Assembly (NCBI GenBank): GCA_010672785.1
Contig: JAAHFX010000002.1
Coordinates: 263,493-327,492 of the forward strand
Direction of reading: 5' to 3'
DNA: 64,000 nucleotides
DNA from: Sphaerospermopsis sp. SIO1G1
Lineage (GTDB): Bacteria > Cyanobacteriota > Cyanobacteriia > Cyanobacteriales > Nostocaceae
In this document: positions 1-8,995 of the stretch, in pieces
Numbering within the stretch: the stretch's first letter is position 1
How the letters are laid out: every line of letters begins with the position of its first letter
Notes under the pieces: generated by a model
The model's database searches: none
Seen by the model: the letters and a program-made list of their open reading frames with translations, nothing else
Told to the model about the DNA's origin: nothing
Program-made: the position numbers and the translations under genes

Positions 1-141
1 AATGGAATCTGTTTTATTGGCCATGGCAGTTCCCAAGCTCCATCCGTTTTTAGTGCTATTCGGATGGCCAAAGAAGCTGTAGATAATCAAGTATTGCAAA
101 GACTACAGTCACAATATCAAATTCTACAGACCAAGGGTTAA
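1..141 (+). CDS. plsX: Phosphate acyltransferase PlsX, C-terminal 46 residues (partial)
   Basis: The window opens inside a reading frame whose translation ends FIGHGSSQAPSVFSAIRMAK and, after about 22 more residues, a TAA at 139-141. This matches the C-terminus of PlsX, which converts acyl-ACP to acyl-phosphate for the first acylation of glycerol-3-phosphate. The call is supported by the genes that follow, fabH and fabD, since plsX-fabH-fabD is the usual cyanobacterial order. The start lies upstream of the window. Confidence 0.85.
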   Translation, partial: NGICFIGHGSSQAPSVFSAIRMAKEAVDNQVLQRLQSQYQILQTKG

Positions 142-291
142 CAGCTAGTTAGTGTTTTACTAACGAAACCTAATAAATGGTTACATTAAAGTTGGCTATT
201 TTTAGCATTAGTTAGCTTTTTTGTATCGGTGATTAGCCTTCTCCCAGCAATAGTCCACAGTCATTAGTCATTAGTCATTCATCAATGGAGT

Positions 292-352
292 TTGCTGACT
301 GCTGACTGCTGACTGCTGACTGCTGAATGCTTTTTGATAACTGATAACTGAC
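292..352. repeat. Heptamer tandem repeat (CTGACTG)n between plsX and fabH
   Basis: Four to five copies of GCTGACT are followed by two copies of GATAACT, ending about 18 bases before the fabH start. It belongs to the short tandemly repeated repetitive (STRR) type common in filamentous cyanobacteria. The rest of the 142-369 gap shows no gene. Confidence 0.85.
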
Positions 353-369
353 ACCTGGGGAGATTAGGA

Positions 370-1371
370 GTGCAAAATTCATTGAATCATGGCGTAGCTA
401 TTACAGGTAGTGGTTCGGCAATACCAGCTACTAGTTTGGATAATCAGACATTAACTCAATTGGTAGAAACATCAGATGAGTGGATTGCTACAAGAACAGG
501 AATTAATCGTCGGCAATTGGCACTGCCCCCGGAATCATTGACTACATTAGCTACAGAGGCTAGTAAACAGGCGATCGCAGCCGCTGGTATTGAAGCAGAA
601 GACATAGATTTGATCTTGCTGGCAACATCTACACCAGATGACTTATTTGGGAGTGCCTGTCGAGTCCAAGCAGAAATAGGAGCTTATAAAGCAGTAGCTT
701 TTGACTTAACAGCAGCCTGTTCAGGATTTGTATTTGGATTAGTTACCGCGGCTCAATTTATCAGAACTGGAACATTTCAAAATGTACTATTGATAGGTGC
801 AGACATCCTCTCGCGGTGGGTAGATTGGGGAGATAGAAGAACTTGTATATTATTTGGGGATGGAGCAGGAGCAGTAGTATTACAGGCAAACAGTAGCGAT
901 CGCCTCTTAGGTTTTGCTCTCAAGAGTGATGGTACACAAAACCACTTCTTAAACTTGGGATATCAAGGTACAACAGAACAAGCCACACCAGAAATTCAAG
1001 TCCCCACAGGCAAATATCACCCCATTAGTATGAACGGCAAAGAAGTATATCGCTTCGCAGTTCAGAAAGTACCAGAAATTCTAGATAAAGCATTATATGA
1101 AGCCCAACTCAGCGTTGATAACATAGATTGGTTGATATTACATCAAGCCAACCAAAGAATCATCAATGCTGTAGCTGATCGGTTAAATATTCCTGAACAT
1201 AAAGTAATTAGTAATGTTGCCGATTATGGTAATACATCAGCTGCTTCTATTCCCTTAGCACTAGATGAAGCAATTAAACAGGGCAAAATCAAATCTGATG
1301 ATATTATTGCCACCTCTGGTTTTGGTGCAGGACTAAGTTGGGGTTCGGCAATATTTCAATGGGGGAAATAG
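370..1371 (+). CDS. fabH: Beta-ketoacyl-ACP synthase III (FabH)
   Basis: FabH condenses acetyl-CoA with malonyl-ACP to start type II fatty acid synthesis in the cytoplasm. The 333-residue length is normal. The catalytic triad is visible: Cys117 in TAACSGF, His258 in LILHQANQR and Asn288 in VADYGNTSAAS. The start is GTG, preceded closely by a purine-rich stretch (GGGGAGATTAGGA); no in-frame ATG lies near the N-terminus, and the GSGSAIP motif expected there begins at about residue 13. It lies between plsX and fabD in the same direction, with only 62 bases to fabD, so co-transcription is likely. A heptamer repeat array ends just before the start. Confidence 0.96.
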   Translation: MQNSLNHGVAITGSGSAIPATSLDNQTLTQLVETSDEWIATRTGINRRQLALPPESLTTLATEASKQAIAAAGIEAEDIDLILLATSTPDDLFGSACRVQAEIGAYKAVAFDLTAACSGFVFGLVTAAQFIRTGTFQNVLLIGADILSRWVDWGDRRTCILFGDGAGAVVLQANSSDRLLGFALKSDGTQNHFLNLGYQGTTEQATPEIQVPTGKYHPISMNGKEVYRFAVQKVPEILDKALYEAQLSVDNIDWLILHQANQRIINAVADRLNIPEHKVISNVADYGNTSAASIPLALDEAIKQGKIKSDDIIATSGFGAGLSWGSAIFQWGK

Positions 1372-1433
1372 GTGATTAGTGACTGGTGACTGGTGATTGG
1401 GGATTGGGTGAAATAACTAATGACTGAGGACAA

Positions 1434-2318
1434 ATGACAAAAACTGCATGGGTATTTCCCGGACAAGGTTCTCAAGCCTTAAACATGGGAATTGATTTAT
1501 TAGAAATCGCATCTGCTAAAGCTAAATTTGACCAAGCTGAAGATATTCTTGATTGGTCTGTGAGTGAAGTGTGTCAACAAGATGAAGAAAGACTATCACG
1601 GACACTTTATACTCAGCCTTGTTTATATGTAATTGAAACTATTCTCGCTGACTTGTTGCTTGAAAAGGGAGAAAAACCTGATTTAGTCGCCGGTCATAGT
1701 TTAGGAGAATATATTGCTCTGTATGTGGCTGGTGTCTTTGATTGGTCTGCGGGTTTAAAATTAGTTAAACGCCGTGCGGAAATTATGGATAATGCGGCTG
1801 GGGGAATGATGGCAGCTTTAATGAATTTTGATCGAGAACAGTTAGATCAGGTCATTTCTGCAACTCCTGACGTAGTATTAGCAAATGATAATAGTCCTGG
1901 ACAGGTGGTAATTTCGGGAACTCCAGAAGCTGTCAAAGCTGTAATGTCCAATGTGAAGGCAAAACGGGCTGTACCTTTAAAAGTTTCTGGTGCATTTCAC
2001 TCCAATTTAATGCAGACTGCTGCTCAGGAATTTCAAGAAGTTTTAAATAGTGTAGTTTTTAATACTGCTAATGTACCTGTGGCTTCTAATGTTGATCCTG
2101 TACCAGCAACGGAAGCAGAGGTGTTAAAACAACGTTTAACTCAGCAGATGACTGGTTCTGTAAGATGGAGAGAAATTGCTTTACAGTTACCAGCAATAGG
2201 CATTACCAAAGTTGTGGAAGTTGGGCCTGGTAATGTTTTAACTGGTTTGGTGAAGCGGACAGTTAAAGGTGTAGAGTTTCAGAATATAAGGAATAGTAGC
2301 GAGTTGCCAGGTGAATAA
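1434..2318 (+). CDS. fabD: Malonyl-CoA:ACP transacylase (FabD)
   Basis: FabD transfers malonyl groups from CoA to acyl carrier protein, supplying the extender unit for fatty acid synthesis. The N-terminal FPGQGSQ motif (residues 8-14), the nucleophile Ser89 in GHSLGEY and the catalytic His189 in GAFHS are all present. Length (294 aa) is standard. It follows fabH by 62 bases and is probably in the same operon. In related genomes plsC is expected to follow; here two surface-protein genes lie between them. Confidence 0.96.
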   Translation: MTKTAWVFPGQGSQALNMGIDLLEIASAKAKFDQAEDILDWSVSEVCQQDEERLSRTLYTQPCLYVIETILADLLLEKGEKPDLVAGHSLGEYIALYVAGVFDWSAGLKLVKRRAEIMDNAAGGMMAALMNFDREQLDQVISATPDVVLANDNSPGQVVISGTPEAVKAVMSNVKAKRAVPLKVSGAFHSNLMQTAAQEFQEVLNSVVFNTANVPVASNVDPVPATEAEVLKQRLTQQMTGSVRWREIALQLPAIGITKVVEVGPGNVLTGLVKRTVKGVEFQNIRNSSELPGE

Positions 2319-2329
2319 CTAATTAGGTA

Positions 2330-2368
2330 GGGAGCAGGGAGCAGGGAGTAGGGAGCAGGGAGTAGGGA
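2330..2368. repeat. GGGAGCA/GGGAGTA heptamer tandem repeat
   Basis: About five copies of the 7-mer GGGAGCA or GGGAGTA lie directly downstream of fabD. Similar purine-rich repeats recur at 7105-7190, 12121-12263 and 30208-30230. The remainder of the 2319-2552 gap shows no gene. Confidence 0.8.
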
Positions 2369-2552
2369 GAGAAAAGAAGTATTAACTTTTGCCTCTTTGT
2401 TCATGTTTCTTGGATCAATGTCTATAAATGTTTGATGAATTGACAGTGAAATTCCGGAATATACGTTATGATTAGTGGTTTAGATCATACATAATGGTGA
2501 ATGCAGTATATCTACATACGTCTACCATTTACATCTACACAGGATCTAAACA

Positions 2553-3428
2553 ATGTCTCCCATACACCACTTATTCAGATTAGCAGGTACAGCCCTAGCT
2601 CTAAGTATATCTTTAACGCCTGGTATCGCTAATGCATTATCTTTGACTTTCAATCCCCCTGGTGGTAATAGCTTAACAATTAACGACAGATTTGGACCAA
2701 TACCGAACACAAATGATCTAAGTTTCTTGAAAAATTACATTCAATTTGATCAAACCTTTGGAGATATTGAGGTTAGTGGCACATTGTATGGTCAATATAT
2801 TCAGTTTACTCGCAATCAAAGTAACAGTAATGTTTCTCTCAGTGTAAATGGAACTGATGCCATTGTCCTTACATTAACTGATTTTGAACTTAAAAATAAT
2901 GGCAATACTAGCATTAACGTCTCTAATTTCTTAAATATTTCTGCTTCTCCAAGCGACTTCTCAACTGTTTTAGTAGGTAATGATGTTGACTTCTATCTAA
3001 ATTACAAAGGTTCTTATAGCCAATCTGTTGGATCATCTAGTGTTAGTTCTTCTTACTCTGTTGGTTATGGTAATGATCCCACCCTCAACTTATCAGGTAC
3101 ACCCGCAGGAGGTAGTAACTTTAGTAGTTTTACATTCGCAGGTAATCAAGGCGAAGTTAACATATCAGATTTATACATGGATATTCTAGATTTTAATCTG
3201 GCTTCAGGAGCGTCTATTGTATTACCCAATAGTCTAACTTCTTTAATGACTATAGATGACGAAGGGAGTCCTTTAAGTGAAGAAAATGTCCAACAATTAA
3301 GCTATTTAGTCAAACAACAATTTGCTGCTCAAACTGTTCCTGAACCTTCTTCATTAATGGGATTATTAGCATTAGGTGGTTTATTTACTTTGGGTTATAA
3401 AAAAGGTAATCATAAACCAAAAAACTGA
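2553..3428 (+). CDS. PEP-CTERM sorting domain protein
   Basis: This is a 291-residue exported protein. It starts with a signal peptide (hydrophobic stretch at about residues 10-28, ending near GIANALS) and ends with a PEP-CTERM tail: VPEPSS, a hydrophobic segment (LMGLLALGGLFTLGY) and a basic end (KKGNHKPKN). Known for the family: such tails direct sorting and cleavage by an exosortase, often in organisms that make exopolysaccharide. The middle is Ser/Asn/Gly-rich with no enzyme motif I recognise. It sits between fabD and plsC together with the large secreted protein that follows, suggesting an inserted surface-protein module. Its substrate or partner cannot be told from the sequence. Confidence 0.85.
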   Translation: MSPIHHLFRLAGTALALSISLTPGIANALSLTFNPPGGNSLTINDRFGPIPNTNDLSFLKNYIQFDQTFGDIEVSGTLYGQYIQFTRNQSNSNVSLSVNGTDAIVLTLTDFELKNNGNTSINVSNFLNISASPSDFSTVLVGNDVDFYLNYKGSYSQSVGSSSVSSSYSVGYGNDPTLNLSGTPAGGSNFSSFTFAGNQGEVNISDLYMDILDFNLASGASIVLPNSLTSLMTIDDEGSPLSEENVQQLSYLVKQQFAAQTVPEPSSLMGLLALGGLFTLGYKKGNHKPKN

Positions 3429-3622
3429 TGTGATTGTGCCTATTCCAAGACTGAGATACTTACTTTTAAATATTCAGCGGCACATTAGTATGTATCAGTT
3501 ACGCATAGTTTTGGGCTGTGGATATCACTAATAATAGGGTACATTTAGGCTACAATACTCTAGATGAGACTAATCGAAAGTAACTAAGCCTGAATTGTTA
3601 CTCTTTATCTCTGGTCTATGTG

Positions 3623-6600
3623 ATGAATAAATATTATCCTTTCAATCTACTAATATGGGCGGTATTCTTTATATCTTCCATTATTGAAGTCAAAGCACAA
3701 ATAACTCCAGATCATACATTAGGTTCAGAAAGTTCTATTGTCACTCCTCTCAATCAGCTAAATGATCAAATTCGTGGTGGAGCAAAAAGAGGAGCTAATT
3801 TATTTCATAGTTTTCAAGAATTTAATATTCAAACCAATAGAGGAGTTTATTTTCATAACCCTGTCGGAGTAGAAAATATTTTAACCCGCATCACAGGTGA
3901 TAATATTTCTAATATTCTAGGTACATTGGGAGTACAGGGAAACGCAAACTTATTTTTAATTAACCCAAATGGGATATATTTTGGTGAAAATGCAGCTTTA
4001 GATATTAGAGGTTCATTTACTGGTACTACTGCTGATAGTATTGAACTCGGAAAAGATGGCTCATTTAGTGCTACACATCCAGAAAATAGTCAGTTATTAA
4101 CCATTCAACCTAGTGCATTATTTAGTAATAATCTCCGCCAACATCAAGCTACAATTAATAATCAAGGTAATTTAACCGTTAATTCCGGCAAAAATATACT
4201 CCTATTTAGTGATGAAATTATTAATAGTGGTAATCTTACCGCACCGGCAGGAAAAATATTTATCTTTGCAGACAATATAAACTTAGTCAATAATTCACAA
4301 ATCAATGTTTCTTCTCCCACAGGTGGCGGTACAGTTTTAATTGGTGGAGGGTTATCAGGAGGGGATAATTTCCCTACTGCTAAAAATACAACTATTGCTC
4401 CAGGAGTCAGCATTCATGCTGATGCTATTGATGAAGGAAATGGCGGTAATGTTGTCATTTGGGCGGATGAAAAAACTAATTTTTATGGTAATATTTCGGC
4501 TCTTGGTGGAAATGTTTCTGGTAATGGTGGTTTTGTGGAAGTTTCTGCTCAAGAAAAACTAATTTTTCGTGGTAATGTTAACACCAATGCTAAGAATGGT
4601 TTAACTGGAAATTTATTAATTGATCCTACTAATATTATCATTGCCAATGGTAGCGACTCTATCAATGATGTTGAAATTGAAGATGGACAAATATTAGCTA
4701 ATGAAGGTAATGATACCTTCACTATATCTGAACAAAATCTCGAAAACTTATCGGGTAATAATAATCTAATTTTGCAAGCTACCAATCATATCATTTTACA
4801 AAATTTGGATGATAACTTTTTAGATTTATCTAGCGGTAGAGGTACTATTGAATTCATTGCTGATAGTGATAACAATGGTTTTGGTGACTTCATTATGGAA
4901 GATAGCCAAGATACTATCAGAACTAATGGTAGAAATATTAGTATTTCCGGAGCTAATTTACAATTGGGATTTATTAATACTACTTTTTTAAGTGGAACTG
5001 AAATCACTAATATTGATGTTGATGCTGGAGGAGAAATTAGAGATGCTCAGGGAACACTTGATAACCCAATACCAATATCCACCGATTTTAATTTTACAGT
5101 TGCAGATGTAGGAGAAATTAGTGATATTGATGTAATTTTTTCTGCTACTCATAGTTTTGTTTTAGAACTGGAAGTTATTCTAACATCTCACAAAGGAACA
5201 ATGGTGAATTTATTTGCCTTTATTGGTGGTGATGGCATGAATTTTCAAGATACTAGATTAAATAATCAGGCTACAAATAGAATTGGTAATTTCACATCCA
5301 TTGCCCCTTTTAATGGAGAGTATATTCCTGAAGGTAATTTAGATAGGTTTAATGGTGAAAATCCCAATGGTATATGGACGTTAACAGTAACAGATTACTT
5401 TCCAACTCCTGCTCCTCCTGGTAATCTCTTTAAACCTGGTGATTCTAGTATACCTTGGTCAAATCCCATTGGTACACAATTAATTTTAACTTCTGGTTCT
5501 GCAAGTGGTGATAGTGGTTCAATTCAATTGAATGCTAATCATGGCAATATAAATGCTATGGGTTTAAATACAAGTAGTGTTTCTGGAACAACAGGTAATA
5601 TTTTATTGAATGCTAAGGGAAACATAGCGATTAATGAGCAAATAGCCACTTTTCATAATAATAATGGTAATGGTGGAAATATCAGTATCCAAGCGGGTGA
5701 GAATATTCAGATTAATGGGTTATTAAATAGTTCTAGTTTAGGTGATAGTAGTGGGAATGGTGGTATTTTATCAATTGCATCAGAAAATGGTAATTTAACA
5801 GTTAATAGTATTGACACAAGGGCAAGAATTAATGGCGGTAATATTAATTTAGTTGCTGATGGGGAAGTATTTTTAAAAAATTCTATTAGTACAAATGGAA
5901 CTAATGGTATTTCTGGAGATGTTAATATTACGGCAAATGGCAATATAAATCTTGAACCAGATATTGAAATTGCTGCTTTGAGTACCAATGGGTTAGGAGG
6001 TAATATTAACCTAATATCCCAAGCAAATATTACGATGAATGGTGGTGCTATTGTTAATGACAGTGTTGAAATTTTAGATTCTGATCAAAAAGCAGGTGAT
6101 ATTAATATTATTGCTAATAGTTTTACTGCTCAAAATTTTGCTGAAATTAATAGTTCTAGTTTTGGGAGTAATCAAGCAGGAGATGTGAAAATTACTGCCA
6201 CAAATATAATCTTTGATAATAGTTTTATTTCTGCGAGAGTAGCTGAAAATGCTACAGGTAATGGTGGGAATATTGAGTTAACTGCTGATTCTATTAGTTT
6301 AATTAATAATGCTAATATATCCTCTTCTAGTCAAGGAGAAGGAGATGCAGGTGATATTATTATTAATGGAGAAAATCTGCAAATTAATAATAGTCAAATT
6401 TTTGCCAATACAAGAGAGGGTGAGGGTGGAGATATAATTATCAATCTTGCAGATTTATTATCCTTGAGAAATAGTAGCCTAATTTTTGCCACTGCTGGTA
6501 CAGAAGAAAGTGGAGGAGATGGAGGTAATATTAATATTAATTCTGCTATTGTATTTGCTTTTCCTGATGAAGATAGTGATATTAGTGCTAATGCTTTTAC

Positions 6601-7129
6601 AGGAATTGGTGGAAGAATTAATATTACTAGTAAGGCTATATTAGGATTAGAATTTAGTTCGGAATTAACAGCAAGAAGTGATATTACTGCATCATCTCAA
6701 TTTGGTGTAGATGGGGAAGTACAACTCAATACTCCTGATGTAAATCCTATTTCTAGTTTAATAGAATTGCCGGAACAATTAACTGATGCAGCTAATCAAT
6801 TAGCTCAGAACTGTGGAGGTACTTCTAAAAAGAATACATTTACTAGTATTGGTAGGGGTGGGTTGCCATATAATCCTAGTGATTTACTAACAGGTATAAA
6901 GCCATTAGTAGGGTTTGTAGATACAGTTAATTTAAATACAAAAATCAATAGTAATATCAAATCAACAGTAAGGAATAATGAACTTAATAACCATGAAAAT
7001 CCAATAATTCAGGAAGCACAAGGATGGATAACGACTAGCAATGGTAGGGTAATTTTGACTACGAAATCAATGCAAGTGAATCCTCACACACCAGTTATGA
7101 GGAAGCAGGGTGCGGAGTGCGGGGTGTAG
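3623..7129 (+). CDS. Filamentous-haemagglutinin-type two-partner secretion protein with internal P-domain
   Basis: A secreted protein of about 1168 residues. A signal peptide (about 8-26, ending KAQ) precedes a two-partner-secretion (TPS) domain, marked by VYFHNP and the NPNGIYFG motif at about 114-121. Most of the rest is Gly/Asn-rich beta-helix repeat (NGGNI, GDININ types). A block at about residues 484-630 differs: it resembles the P (Homo B) domain of proprotein convertases, with the pattern DIDVIF, LELEVILTSH, FNGENPNGIWTLTVTD. The C-terminus carries the cyanobacterial motif NCGG...GRGGLP, then EAQGWITTSNG. The ATG at 3623 is preferred to the overlapping GTG at 3620. No TpsB transporter gene is in the window. 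The last ten codons run into a GGGTGCGG repeat that recurs at 7157-7195, so the natural end may have been altered. Confidence 0.85.
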   Translation: MNKYYPFNLLIWAVFFISSIIEVKAQITPDHTLGSESSIVTPLNQLNDQIRGGAKRGANLFHSFQEFNIQTNRGVYFHNPVGVENILTRITGDNISNILGTLGVQGNANLFLINPNGIYFGENAALDIRGSFTGTTADSIELGKDGSFSATHPENSQLLTIQPSALFSNNLRQHQATINNQGNLTVNSGKNILLFSDEIINSGNLTAPAGKIFIFADNINLVNNSQINVSSPTGGGTVLIGGGLSGGDNFPTAKNTTIAPGVSIHADAIDEGNGGNVVIWADEKTNFYGNISALGGNVSGNGGFVEVSAQEKLIFRGNVNTNAKNGLTGNLLIDPTNIIIANGSDSINDVEIEDGQILANEGNDTFTISEQNLENLSGNNNLILQATNHIILQNLDDNFLDLSSGRGTIEFIADSDNNGFGDFIMEDSQDTIRTNGRNISISGANLQLGFINTTFLSGTEITNIDVDAGGEIRDAQGTLDNPIPISTDFNFTVADVGEISDIDVIFSATHSFVLELEVILTSHKGTMVNLFAFIGGDGMNFQDTRLNNQATNRIGNFTSIAPFNGEYIPEGNLDRFNGENPNGIWTLTVTDYFPTPAPPGNLFKPGDSSIPWSNPIGTQLILTSGSASGDSGSIQLNANHGNINAMGLNTSSVSGTTGNILLNAKGNIAINEQIATFHNNNGNGGNISIQAGENIQINGLLNSSSLGDSSGNGGILSIASENGNLTVNSIDTRARINGGNINLVADGEVFLKNSISTNGTNGISGDVNITANGNINLEPDIEIAALSTNGLGGNINLISQANITMNGGAIVNDSVEILDSDQKAGDINIIANSFTAQNFAEINSSSFGSNQAGDVKITATNIIFDNSFISARVAENATGNGGNIELTADSISLINNANISSSSQGEGDAGDIIINGENLQINNSQIFANTREGEGGDIIINLADLLSLRNSSLIFATAGTEESGGDGGNININSAIVFAFPDEDSDISANAFTGIGGRINITSKAILGLEFSSELTARSDITASSQFGVDGEVQLNTPDVNPISSLIELPEQLTDAANQLAQNCGGTSKKNTFTSIGRGGLPYNPSDLLTGIKPLVGFVDTVNLNTKINSNIKSTVRNNELNNHENPIIQEAQGWITTSNGRVILTTKSMQVNPHTPVMRKQGAECGV

Positions 7130-7200
7130 GGAGATGATAATTCTTAGATTTCCTAGTTATGAGGAAGCAGGGTGGAGGGTGCGGGGAGCAGGGAGATGAT
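7095..7200. repeat. Direct repeat over the end of the two-partner-secretion gene
   Basis: AGTTATGAGGAAGCAGGGTG occurs at about 7095 and again at about 7157, each followed by variants of GGGTGCGGGG and GGGAG. The first copy includes the last codons and stop of the preceding gene. Confidence 0.7.
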
Positions 7201-7307
7201 AATTTCCAATGCAATTTTAGGTGGATTGAAGGGAAAATCACTCTTGCTTAACCCAAAGCGATCGCCATAGTCTATTCTAGATTTTAGTCCTATTAAAATT
7301 ATTATCC

Positions 7308-7946
7308 GTGACCAAAGAACGCGAACCTTTTATTAGTTTAGCACTTTACCACGCTTTCAAGTGGTCTTTCGTTAGCCCTATGTTACACACTTATTTTGGC
7401 GGTAAAATTTATGGGGCGGAAAATGTCCCCAAAACTGGGCCAATAGTAGTAGTCAGTAACCATGCTAGTTATTTTGATCCTCCTATAGTTTCTAATTGTG
7501 TATGTCGCCCTGTTGCATACATGGCCAAAGAAGAGTTATTTAAAGTTCCTGTTTTAGCGCAAGTAATTAAATTATACGGTGCTTATCCTGTCAGTCGTGG
7601 TAGTGCGGATCGTGGTGCAATTCGTGCTGCTTTAGAATATTTAGATAAAGGTTGGGCTGTGGGTGTATTTCTAGAAGGAACTAGGACGAAAGATGGACGT
7701 GTCCATGATCCAAAAAGAGGAGCTGCACTGTTAGCGGCAAAAGCAAAAGCACCTTTGTTACCGGTGAGTTTGTGGGGAAGTGAAAAAGTTGTCAAAAAAG
7801 GTTCACCCATTCCTCGTAAAGTTCCTATGACAATTAGAATTGGTAAATTAATTGATACACCTACTTCGACAAACAAGGAAGAGTTGGAAACAATTACTCG
7901 CAGATGTGCAGATGCAATTAATGAAATGCACGAGTTAGGGAGATAA
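7308..7946 (+). CDS. plsC: 1-acyl-sn-glycerol-3-phosphate acyltransferase (PlsC)
   Basis: PlsC adds the second acyl chain to lysophosphatidic acid to give phosphatidic acid at the inner face of the membrane. The acyltransferase motifs are clear: NHASYFD (catalytic His52 and Asp57), FLEGTR (122-126 region) and the later LPVSLWG block. Length (212 aa) fits the short bacterial type. The start is GTG at 7308. It completes the plsX-fabH-fabD-plsC set, although 5 kb of surface-protein DNA separates it from fabD. A second family member is at 13919-14719. Confidence 0.92.
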   Translation: MTKEREPFISLALYHAFKWSFVSPMLHTYFGGKIYGAENVPKTGPIVVVSNHASYFDPPIVSNCVCRPVAYMAKEELFKVPVLAQVIKLYGAYPVSRGSADRGAIRAALEYLDKGWAVGVFLEGTRTKDGRVHDPKRGAALLAAKAKAPLLPVSLWGSEKVVKKGSPIPRKVPMTIRIGKLIDTPTSTNKEELETITRRCADAINEMHELGR

Positions 7947-8118
7947 TAAGAAGATAATTGACCTAAAGCAGAGCCATAATTAATTATAGATATTGCTGAA
8001 AAATGGCAAAAAGAACTATTAACATTGCTGGATAAAGTGGAGTAGTTTGGGTTAAGCAACATTGCAACCCAACAAATGAATTAAAGTCCTCTTTTTGAAA
8101 GAAAATTTAGGGTATTTA

Positions 8119-8225
8119 TACAGCGATTTCCGGTGTCATGAGGTACATTGTTGGCGGGCAAGATGCCCACCCCACAAGAGTTTTATGATTATGATTTGTA
8201 CCTCATAGCAACGAAATCTGCTGTA
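8119..8225. repeat. Interspersed repeat family B, copy 1
   Basis: A 107-base element with terminal inverted repeats TACAGCGATTTC and GAAATCTGCTGTA, inner inverted GAGGTACA/TGTACCTC, and a core GGCGGGCAAGATGCCCACCCC. It would fold into one long hairpin. Other copies: 20912-21018, 32534-32677 and 53748-53854. It fills most of the 7947-8263 gap; the rest of that gap shows no gene. Confidence 0.85.
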
Positions 8226-8263
8226 AGTTTTATATACAAAAGAAACAAATTTTCAGACATTGT

Positions 8264-8518
8264 CTAAGCAGAAACCTTTGTAAATATAAAGTCAATTTCT
8301 GATTTATCAATTAAATCATATTCAATTAAAATTCTCCGCACAGTAACAAGATGGATTCTCTCAACGTAAGATTTATCTTTATATAATGGTAGAATCACTA
8401 ATGCTTGAGAAGCAGAATGTTTAAAAATCAAGTGATTACCTGATGTTGGTATTAGTTTAAATCCTAATTTAAATAGGAATTGCTTTAAATCTTGAAATAA
8501 CATATCTTTAAATATCAT
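8264..8518 (-). CDS. HicA/YcfA-like toxin-family protein
   Basis: An 84-residue protein with the general layout of HicA-type mRNA interferases. FLFKLGFKLIPTSGNHLIFKH places the SGNHLIF segment (about residues 25-31) where HicA proteins carry the GSHxxF motif with the active His. The C-terminal HLVTVRRILIEYDLI is more typical of a cyanobacterial sub-branch often found next to small HTH proteins. It overlaps the end of the damaged HTH gene upstream, so the two probably formed a coupled pair. No HicB partner is present. Assignment rests on motif resemblance only. Confidence 0.55.
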   Translation of the reverse strand: MIFKDMLFQDLKQFLFKLGFKLIPTSGNHLIFKHSASQALVILPLYKDKSYVERIHLVTVRRILIEYDLIDKSEIDFIFTKVSA

Positions 8519-8786
8519 GACGAATCACTCCTTGCAACTGTTGTAAAATATTATTCTTATATTGAGAAAATAATTTAACTGCACTATAATTCCTAAATCC
8601 TGCTCTAATTTTTTAAAAAGTTTACTTCTTAATTCTCTTGTATATTGACTAGATGTACAAAGTTTAGCTGCAATATAGTCATATTTTTCACCCTCCCAAA
8701 TATCTAATAAAAGTGATTCTTCCAAAGGATTGAATATAGGTTTTCCATGTTCTGACAATATATGATTAATAAATTCTAAGACATCT
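8508..8786 (-). pseudogene. Damaged HTH gene (resembles the N-terminal HTH of vWA-MoxR-associated proteins)
   Basis: The segment FNPLEESLLLDIWEGEKYD followed by YIAAKLCTSSQYTRELRSKL resembles the small N-terminal HTH found in vWA-MoxR-associated and related NTPase proteins. The frame is open upstream as DVLEFINHILSEHGKP, but a stop inside the adjacent repeat (8787-8876) comes before any ATG; only a TTG at 8758 is available. At the other end, the listed frame stops at 8525. A one-base shift near 8575-8590 gives a continuation ending LQQLQGVIRHDI with a stop at 8508-8510, overlapping the HicA-like start by 11 bases. I infer loss of the N-terminus by repeat insertion, plus a possible frameshift. 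Confidence 0.5.
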
Positions 8787-8876
8787 AGGACTTACGCATT
8801 TTCATGAAAAGTAGGGGTTTTAGATTGCTTCCTTTCGTCGCAATGAAAATATTTGAAGCATATTTTGCGTAAGTCC
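8787..8876. repeat. Interspersed repeat family A, copy 1
   Basis: A 90-base element bounded by AGGACTTACGCA and TGCGTAAGTCCT-type ends. It carries the internal sequence GATTGCTTCC...TCGCAATGA, which marks sub-type I. It abuts the truncated 5' end of the HTH gene on the minus strand. Confidence 0.85.
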
Positions 8877-8995
8877 TGAATTAATTTTATGAAGATTGAG
8901 GTAATATTAATGTATTTTTGTTTTGCCATTGCGATCGCAAGGTAGTTTATAATACCATAGACATATGCACTTGATTGTAATTTTCAACTGAGTTT

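Noticed and set aside
7583..8062. Minus-strand frame of 159 codons
   Set aside because: Antisense to plsC, whose catalytic motifs are intact; no independent features.
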